Source: Hetaerina americana
Taxonomy: Eukaryota; Arthropoda; Insecta; Odonata; Calopterygidae
DNA: 64,000 bases
Assembly: GCA_022747635.1 (NCBI GenBank)
Contig: JAKTNV010000007.1
Span: 4,041,905-4,105,904 of the forward strand
Direction of reading: 5' to 3'
The notes under the pieces: model-generated
What the model was told of the DNA's origin: nothing
What the model saw: the letters and a program-made list of their open reading frames with translations, nothing else
Database searches by the model: none
Position numbers and translations under genes: made by a program
In this document: one piece after another, positions 56,721 through 64,000 of the stretch
How the letters are laid out: each line of letters opens with the position of its first letter
Position numbering within the stretch: the stretch's first letter is position 1

Positions 56721-59700
56721 TTGATTTCCGGTCCGGGAGAGGACCCAACGGGGCCACATTGAAGTGATTTCTGGAGGGCCGCTGGGTTGACATCACAGAG
56801 CATCCGTTGGAAAAGTGGACCTTGACGGCAAAAGCACGCTCCTTGCTGTTCATACCCATAATGCCCACTGACCGGGGTGAGGGGAAGACTTCAGAACCCC
56901 CGCCGTTGAATCAGACCACTCTTACCTAGCTACGATCTCTACGGCCTGATTGGGGCGTATTTAAATAAACGAAGTTATGTTTGGCCAATTAAACCAGCCA
57001 CACGATTAGTTCTTTGACAGTAATTAGAGACGGAAGGAGGAAACGCAAATCAGAATTATTGAACGAAGATAAGTTAGGGCTGAGCAATCAAAGATTTAGA
57101 AGATTTTTATCCTTTTAATAGAGAAAAAATGAAGAAAAGGAGAAAGGGGAGCGTCCAACTAGCTCTTGAGATCGAGAGAGTGGGAAGCGAATCGGGATAT
57201 TACTCTTGATAACTTAAGGAAGAAAGAGATATGAAATCATACAACCTCGAGATGAACAAGCAAAATGTCTTGTCTGTGAGGAAGAGAAGACATCAGTAAA
57301 AAACAAAACAATGAAGCGTAAAAATCATCGGTATGAAAAGACCTAGTATGATAATATTTGAGAACCAGTTTGGATGCGTGGTAAGTAAGTTCAAACTTGG
57401 AGGAAGGAATATACTCGATGAAGCCTGGCTTATACAAGAGTTTTAAAATCGCAAACAGAAAGAATAAAGGGCTGAGAGTAAGAAAACTTAAATTGAAAAA
57501 TAAAACGAAAAACCAAATCCGTTTACTTATGAAAAACTGGCTTTTATACAACCACCACAAAATATAAAAACATCTACATGGAAAGAAACGATAACTGCGA
57601 CACACCTAGCAATCGTCGTGAGCGATGGAAAAAAAGCGGCAAGGAAGGAGAAAATCGAGACGAACGAAAAGGGGTGAGGAATGGGAAATATCACACGGTC
57701 GTAGTGAATCACTGACAAAGTTCTTGAAAAAGAAGCAGGGAAAGCGGGAGTTTTTGGCTTCTTCTCCTGAAAATTCCGGCGTGTTGCCTACTTCGACCTC
57801 TTGCATGAAATAATCTCCATTCCCCACATTTTCTGAGTTGACAGAAAATCTTTGTCCTTTAGGTTTTGTACGTTCCCATTAGCTCTCATGGAATCAATGT
57901 TTTCTATGAAATATTTTCATTTTCCCTTTTTAATTTCATTCTCTACCATGTCTCGCTAATATCCAATGCTGATTTTATGTATTCATTGCGTATCTCATTT
58001 GTCCGGGAATATGATTTAATCTTTCTTAAAAATCTCAACTCGGTCGCTTATGTTTTGTTCTTGCCCTTTTTAGATTGGCGCCAGAACACCGTACAGTGAA
58101 GCTATTTTCCTTTAAATCAATTTTTATTCTTTCTCCCGAGAGCCACCTCTGTATATTTTCCTGTTTTTTTAAAATTAATGTTCATTTCATTGGCTCACTA
58201 AGAGGTTCAAATCGATTTATTTTCTTTGCCATGATTTCCATTGAAAATAATTTGTAGTAATGATAAGTGAACTGTGATGTTTATTCCATCGATTGTCCAT
58301 GCATGGAAGTTCGTTTGTGACCTAACGTTGCGATTTATTGGGAATTCCATTACTTTGGCTTAGGGAAATATATTTCAAGGTTGCGTTCTTTATCAACTTA
58401 TTATGATCCGTATAATTTGAAGATTTTCATCTCATTTCCATTAAAATTACATTAAATTCGTCCCTTTACTATATTTTAATAATAAAGGTCTTATAAATAT
58501 CAAAACGAGCGGCGGATGTGGTCATAATTTGTCCAAAAACTTAATTTGCTCCTAATATAATGCTTTTGCCTCTTCTAGTAACGGGCATTATGTGTTTTTT
58601 ACAGTTTTTAGCGATAAATTTGAGACGCCAACTGTCCCGGGACATTGGTAGAAGAAATGGACGAGAAAAAGTGCCTCGGAGGAAACCGGACATGAGATGC
58701 TTGGAGAGAATGAAGAGAGATTACGAAACGAAAAGTAATATGACGACATATCGAGATTCACCGAACCAAAGGGGAATCAAATATGATCGATCAATCGCAG
58801 GATTGATTGATTGGTGATGACCTAATACTCGCCACCGTCCCGGTTGCTATGAATTTGAAACACAGAGGCCCTGGGGGGGGGGGCGATTGGCGGGGCCAAG
58901 CGTCGACGCTCCCCCCCCGTTCCCCTCCCTCCGACGAAGACTAGGGTGGTTTCGCCTCCCCCAACCCCCCACCACCCAGACTCGTGTACAATCCCGCTAT
59001 CTGCGTTTCAAATGTTTCACTCCGCCACTAATGCATCCGCAGGCGGAAATAATTAAAGAAACGAGGACGCACACACAAAACGGCGAGCTCTTTCTTCTTC
59101 CATTTCATTTCTTTTCCCCTCAAAGGGAATCCCAGCGGAGGATGCAAAGCGATGGGCCCCGAGACTTTTGAAGTCAGCCCTCCACTCCGCGTTCCTCCGC
59201 CCCACGAAAGAGTTCCACACACACACACACACAGCAGACGCTCGCTCGCTCGCCGCATCCGCGTCACATCCATCAATCCATTCGGAAATCACTGCGATCG
59301 CTTTGAAAGGAATCAATCAATCAATAAACGAGTGAATAAACGACCCAAAACGTCTCATCCCTCACCACCCGGAGAACGTGAGCCATTCACGGCATCGGAG
59401 GCGCGCCCGGGAAGATGTCCGCTTCGAAATGAGGATGAGAGGAGCGTCCGCGCGCGCACGCGCGTAGGAGACCGTGGCAAACACGCATGGATACAAGTGA
59501 AATTGCGCGCGACGCGTGCCATTTGTTCTTCATGCTTTCCCGCATGACTTGGTGGTCCTAGACCGAAATTGGTACTCACTCCCACTGTTATCAAACGAAA
59601 ATACGAGCACGACTTTAGGTAAAAAAAATACATTCTTACCGAACCAAGGCTCCAATCGGAATGCAAAATGAAATGGCTCTAACTTCGAAATTTTTGAATT

Positions 59701-60574
59701 GATTTTGATCAATGAAAAGTCTCTTTCAGTTTTATCAGGACTAATTTTCAAAGACGATGGATTCCTCCCCCATGCATCTTGGACAAAATGTCAATACGTC
59801 ATCAAAGGGAAAAAGGAAACACCAAAACTTAAACTGGCACTTCATATTGAAACATTGTTTGTAATACATTTCCTAATGATTTATTAATTCTTCAAACAAA
59901 AAGAAGCTGTCAACGATGCTTTATTGGATTATCATTCTTTGATACGTATTAAACATAAGATTGAGTATTGATTCATTCAGATGCCTTTAAAAATCAAACT
60001 TGTTTCTGATGGATATGAAAGGGACGGAAATTCACTTTTCAAATTAGATATTAGATGCAAAAACAGGGAAATTAAAAGTATTTTTGGGCACTCAACGAGA
60101 TATCATGTACTTTTGGCTAGTGATTTGGATCCTATCAAGAGTGAATGAAAAAATAGATGAAGGGAGAGAAGGAGATATAAGGGAGAATCCTGAAAGTGAA
60201 ACAAACCAACCCTCTGTGAACAAAGCGCCATTGCTGATCAAAAACAAGAGGATGCCGGTAAAGAGAGAAAGAAGATAGCGAACATAATGAATTAGCGCAA
60301 TTATATTCTTAAAGAGGGAAATGTGATGGCCGAGAGGGTTTACGGCTATTGGAGATTTAAGTAATAGTCTAAGAATAGAAACCAATTTGACAATTGAAAC
60401 GACGCCGAAAGAGATATATACAGGTGAATAGAAATGTTTCATCAGAAAAATTTAAAATCATGTTAGAAAATTCTCGAATGATAATACCATCTGTTTAGAT
60501 GAAAGAAGAATTACCTTAAGACCTTAAGAATTACCTTAAGAAACCAGAAAAGACGACGAAGGATGCCAAGCGGC
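56721..60574. other. Unannotated DNA, with a CpG-rich segment at 58865-59530
   Basis: No gene supported. The segment 58865-59530 is GC- and CpG-rich, with an (AC)n tract at 59216-59233, a GCTCGCTCGCTCGCC run near 59238, and a CGCGCGCACGCGCG run near 59452. It is a plausible CpG island or promoter. The rest is AT-rich; a 122-codon frame at 57237-57605 is hydrophobic only because of AT-rich, phenylalanine-heavy composition. Confidence 0.4.
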
Positions 60575-61285
60575 AGGGCGTGGCCATCAGTAAACTCAAC
60601 TGATTTTACGAACTGCCCACCGACTTTCATTCCTACATCCAGTTCTTTCCATGCCTCTCTAATCATTCCCTACACTTATACGTTGAACTGCACCGGTGAT
60701 AATGGGCAACCCGGACTCCCCGTTCCCCATTCACATCTGAGCAGTCTGAGACATATTAAGGGTACGGATTAGCCTACTTTCCCTTTAATACTATATACTC
60801 CAATTTTCTTCCACATACTCATTAGTTTTTCCCAATTTTCCCAACTCACCCTTTTAAACGCTTTTTCGCAATCTACGAATCAGGCAAATACCTCCTGGTT
60901 GTGTTCTATACTCCTCTCGATTAGTGATATCATTACGGCAATGTCATCCCGCATGTCTCTTCCCTTCCTAAACCCAAACTGATCATCCCCTAAGTAATAA
61001 TTTGTCCTACTCTTTCTTTTGTTGATGGTCCAGAGGATAACCTTAGCTGCATGGGATATCAAACGTATTGTTCTGTAGTCCTTTACCTGTTTCGGAATAG
61101 GAACTAACACTGATCTAACCTAATCATCCGGCCAAATTCCTTCTTCATAGATACTACGAGTTAGTCCATACAGACTTCCTCGAACATTTTCCGAAACATT
61201 TTAGTCGTTCCGCAGGAATATCCTTTACCCACTCGGCCTTGTTTGATTTCAGCTCCCTCAATACTCTTTCTATTTCTGACGAAGA
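60575..61285 (-). pseudogene. LINE copy D RT fragment, reverse strand
   Basis: The minus strand contains DYRTIRLISHAAKVILWTIN and LGDDQFGFRKGRDMRDDIAV (60880-61110), then a region matching copy C through the GCPLSP-coding stretch and FVKSV. It is the same family as copies A-C and spans about the palm part of the RT. Stops and indels make it non-functional. Its right edge abuts MITE copy 2. Confidence 0.8.
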
Positions 61286-61373
61286 CTAGGGTCTGAAAAG
61301 TTTCCGATTTAACAAAGATACAAGTCTGTTGTTCTGAAATTTTTGAGGTAGGAATCTTCTCAGACCACCCTCG
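61286..61373. mobile_element. Short MITE, copy 2
   Basis: On the minus strand it starts CGAGGGTGGTCTGAGAAG and ends CTTTTCAGACCCTAGT, roughly inverted repeats. The interior (AAATTTCAGAA, GACTTGTATCTTTGTTA, CGGAAA) matches 19735-19818. The right edge is followed by TA. Confidence 0.6.
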
Positions 61374-61380
61374 TATATAC

Positions 61381-61424
<44 letters not shown>

Positions 61425-61425
61425 T
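61381..61425. repeat. (TA)n/(CA)n microsatellite
   Basis: Alternating TA run followed by CACACACAC. Confidence 0.9.
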
Positions 61426-62297
61426 CATGCAGACACATAAATGTGTGAGGGTTTATATGTGCGAGCTAGCTTGTGAACTTGTGTTGATATACGCACTGCC
61501 TGTGCGTGTGTGCTTATCCACCCGTAAAAATGTGCTCGTATGAACGCAAGCGAACATTACACGAAAATACACAGTACTACAGATATCGCCGGGCCAAAGG
61601 GAAAACCCATTGTTTTCCTTTTGCCGTTTTTACCGCTTTCCGCTGCACTCAAAAGCCTCCGCAGTGAAAAATAAAATCCCTTTACAACCCGTCCGTCTGT
61701 TGGAGGAAGCGTTTAAAACGGAAACTTCCAACAATGGATAATGGGAGATGGGGAATCCCCTCTCGTGCTTCTTACCCCTCCACCCATCCCACCCTCGACT
61801 CCCTCTCCACGCCCCAGGGATTCGAAGGAAGGAGCCAGTTCGGCGCGCCACACCATAATTTCGAAATTATGTCGTCGGTGAAAAGATAGGTCGTGCGGGA
61901 ATTTCCTAGCGGCCGGTAGAATCCACTCGAGAACCTATTACTAAAATATGATATCCCATCTCGTCAATATGCAAGATGTATTGCGTCGCTGGAAGGAGAA
62001 TGCGTTTGTTCTGTCATTTAATTGTCACAAGTATTCAATGCAAGCATTAAATGAATATAACATCTGAGATTCAATATTCAGGCATTTCTGATCTCGGCGT
62101 AAATTGCAAACCAGGTCATTGCATCTCTTTGTCTGGTGGATCGGATATTTAGTATATATACTCGCGATGTTGCGTAATTAGAAAAGTTAGCCCAAACTCT
62201 CGCTTCAAGCACCTTCAGACCAATGAAAAGACGTGCATCCAACATGCTACATTACGTATATCATTACAGGTATTTCTAATTGCAATATAGTCATATA
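61426..62297. other. Unannotated DNA
   Basis: No gene or repeat recognised. Confidence 0.4.
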
Positions 62298-62299
62298 TA

Positions 62300-63052
62300 C
62301 GAGGGTCATCCGGAAAGTAGTACCCGTTCGTGAAATAAAGACACAAAAGTAAATATTAACAAACATAAAAAATTTTATTTGAAAGAGGATACTTTAAACT
62401 ACTTCTCAACATAATCTCCAAGCAAATTAAGGCATTTGTCATAACGTGTGACAAGTTTCTGTATTCCTGCTGCATAGTCCTTCGCCGCCAGCTCATTGAG
62501 ATACGCGAGGGACCCATCTTGCACAAATTTTTGCATAATGCAGATGGTGTTTAACAATTTCATGAACAATTGTTCGAGAAACATTGGGAAAATGCTCACA
62601 GATGTCATCAATTGTGACGCGCCGATCGTTCCTCACGAATTCGTCAACTGAGCTCACCAGTTGGTCTGTAATGACAGACGGTCTCTCCGAACGCTCATCG
62701 TCGTGTGTGTTCCCCCTCCCCATGTTGAAGTTGCGACACCACCGCCGAACAGACGACTCGTCCATTACATTGTCTCCATACACCTCCTTTAATTGGCGAT
62801 GAATATCACATGGGCGAACGTTTCTTGCATTGAGGAATTTAATCACTGCCCTCACTTCACAACTGGCGGCGTTCTCAATTTTTTTAAACATTGTAAACAA
62901 TCACAGAAACAACACAGGCAATGCTAGCGTCACGCAACTTGGCTCAGAGAAGGCAGATAAGCCACTGAAGCTATCTGACCTCGTCCAGCGGCTACTCGCG
63001 TCGTCAGCACTTCATGCGGCACGAACGGGTACTACTTTCCGGATGACCCTCG
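62300..63052 (-). mobile_element. Mariner deletion derivative, family M5
   Basis: Ends share a long inverted repeat starting CGAGGGTCATCCGGAAAGTA and continuing GTACCCGTTCGTG, about 33 bp and essentially identical. TA flanks both ends (62298-62299 and 63053-63054). At 753 bp it has lost roughly 40% of a full mariner. The transposase remnant lies on the minus strand. Confidence 0.92.
62402..62900 (-). pseudogene. Mariner transposase lacking its catalytic core (M5)
   Basis: The minus frame 62900-62493 (MFTMFKKIENAASCEVRAVI) holds the DNA-binding domain: VIKFLNARNVRPCDIHRQLK, VRRWCRNFNMGR, RRVTIDDICEHFPNVSRTIV and CARWVPR. It is then joined, in another frame, to the C-terminal end (YAAGIQKLVTRYDKCLNLLG, DYVEK). 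All three catalytic aspartates are deleted. The N-terminal half is still open and could encode a DNA-binding peptide, but no enzyme. Confidence 0.85.
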
Positions 63053-63054
63053 TA

Positions 63055-63583
63055 TTTCTAAATATATCCCTATCAACCAAAGAACCACGCCAAAATTATC
63101 CTTCTGGTGGTGGGAGGCTCATATTGTTTTCAATTGTACCATAAATCTTTTTGCCGCTTTGTAGAAAACCTGGTTGAATGCCATTTATGTCATTTTACTT
63201 CATTTTTAATCAAAATACATTGGCAGTCAATTCAGCAGTAAAAGTTCTACTACCAGCAAAATACTAACGCAAAGGTGCAAAAAGTCTTCAGGGGGATTGT
63301 AATTCTTGCTGTTCTAAAAATCTTTGATAAAATTTAAATTCACCTGCATAAGATTATAGCAGAAAATTTTGATGCAATATTTCTTTTAATCTTTGTTAAG
63401 ACGGAATTTGATTGGTTGAGTCATTGCAAATTCACCCGACCCCTTTCATCGACAGCGTAAAGAATCAATTCACTCTTTCATATAATTTGGATTGGCTTGA
63501 CCAGTGTCGAAGAATGAGCTCTACATTTGGTGCTTTAACCATGGAGGCACACACGGTATTTACATTCGAGTTATAATAGAAAG
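63055..63583. other. Unannotated AT-rich DNA
   Basis: No gene or repeat recognised. Confidence 0.4.
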
Positions 63584-63925
63584 ATGTCTAGAACTATCGT
63601 AAATGCGCAGGTGACGGTAGTAGGGATTAAATACGAATTAGAATTAAATACGAGCAACGAATCAACGTCAAGTTTTTTGATGAAGTGTGGTAAAAGTTAT
63701 CAAGAAATCACTGAAATGTTGACAGTTGTTGATAATACTCTGAAGAAAACATCCGTGTATTCAAGTGGATTAAATCGAACCGAAAAATCAAGAAAAAGCC
63801 GATCGAAAATCAATCCATACTCCAGGTTGTCTTTGATGACGAAGGTGTTGTTCATTATGATTTTCTTCCTGAAAGTCAAGCAGTAAATGCTGAGTTCTAC
63901 TGGATGCGAACGGCCCACGGCAAGG
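63584..63925 (+). pseudogene. Mariner transposase remnant, family M6
   Basis: The plus frame reads FLMKCGKSYQEITEMLTVV and LKKTSVY (first helix-turn-helix of mariner). After a deletion and frame change it gives VVFDDEGVVHYDFLPESQAV and NAEFYW, the segment normally between the first and second catalytic aspartates. Most of the protein is missing; the window ends about 75 bp later. Terminal repeats were not identified. Confidence 0.6.
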
Positions 63926-64000
63926 TCGCTATACTCTAAGAGGAGCATCGCAATACTTATCAGATATTCAATTGTTCCCGGCTCAGATACCTTATTCATG

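Noticed and set aside
58600..58817. Possible LINE C-terminal tail (RRKPDMRCLERMKRDYETKS).
   Set aside because: Only a weak resemblance to the GRPR..W...V..D tail; no upstream RT.
1..64000. CRISPR arrays, operons, bacterial promoters or terminators.
   Set aside because: No regularly spaced direct repeats or prokaryotic gene layout; the window is clearly eukaryotic repeat-rich DNA.

Overview
The window looks like intergenic or intronic DNA from an arthropod, probably an insect. No host protein-coding gene, rRNA or functional tRNA could be supported. The evidence for an animal genome is many mariner-type DNA transposons with TA target duplications, several LINE retrotransposon fragments, at least four tRNA-derived SINE families, a diverged satellite array and many dinucleotide microsatellites. 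I cannot name the species from the sequence.

Layout, left to right. 1-8.9 kb: two related decayed mariner copies (750-1683, 5846-6527), a reverse SINE-A (3255-3552), a reverse SINE-C (3771-4015) and a LINE RT fragment (6556-7800). That LINE fragment is interrupted by a 214-bp palindromic insertion with an 11-bp target duplication. A mariner deletion derivative follows (7970-8878). 11.2-16.4 kb: a 1.8-kb structure with ~250-bp inverted-repeat ends holds a reversed LINE 5' end and a reverse SINE-D. Next come a ~1.2-kb satellite array with higher-order periodicity and a cluster of three alternately oriented SINE-D pieces. 17-26 kb: a CR1-like LINE remnant, a small MITE, GC-rich DNA, a LINE 3' fragment, and two LINE copies meeting head to head at about 23906; the right one carries most of an endonuclease-RT ORF in broken pieces. 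26-44 kb: mostly unrecognised DNA with CR1-like remnants, GC/CpG-rich patches and four near-perfect short hairpins.

44-54 kb: a full SINE-A, a nearly intact mariner (45332-46645) whose 353-codon transposase frame is broken by one stop codon, another mariner remnant, SINE-B copies (one a palindromic dimer), an orphan LINE ORF1 (50141-51600) and a 5'-truncated SINE-A. 54-64 kb: a DUF4817-type transposase remnant, CpG-rich DNA, a reverse LINE fragment, a second MITE copy, a mariner deletion derivative with long inverted repeats (62300-63052), and a last mariner remnant at the right edge.

The least ordinary feature is recurrent head-to-head palindromic insertion. Three loci (about 7.4, 16.2 and 52.3 kb) and possibly a fourth (11.4/13.1 kb) carry short elements fused as inverted dimers. 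The 7.4-kb palindrome carries a hammerhead-like core (CTGAAGA ... GAAACGTC) in each arm; similar cores lie at 11193 and 12832. This suggests Penelope-like or retrozyme-like small retroelements beside SINEs fused through their tRNA-like heads. All functional statements are inferences from reading the sequence; no database search was run.
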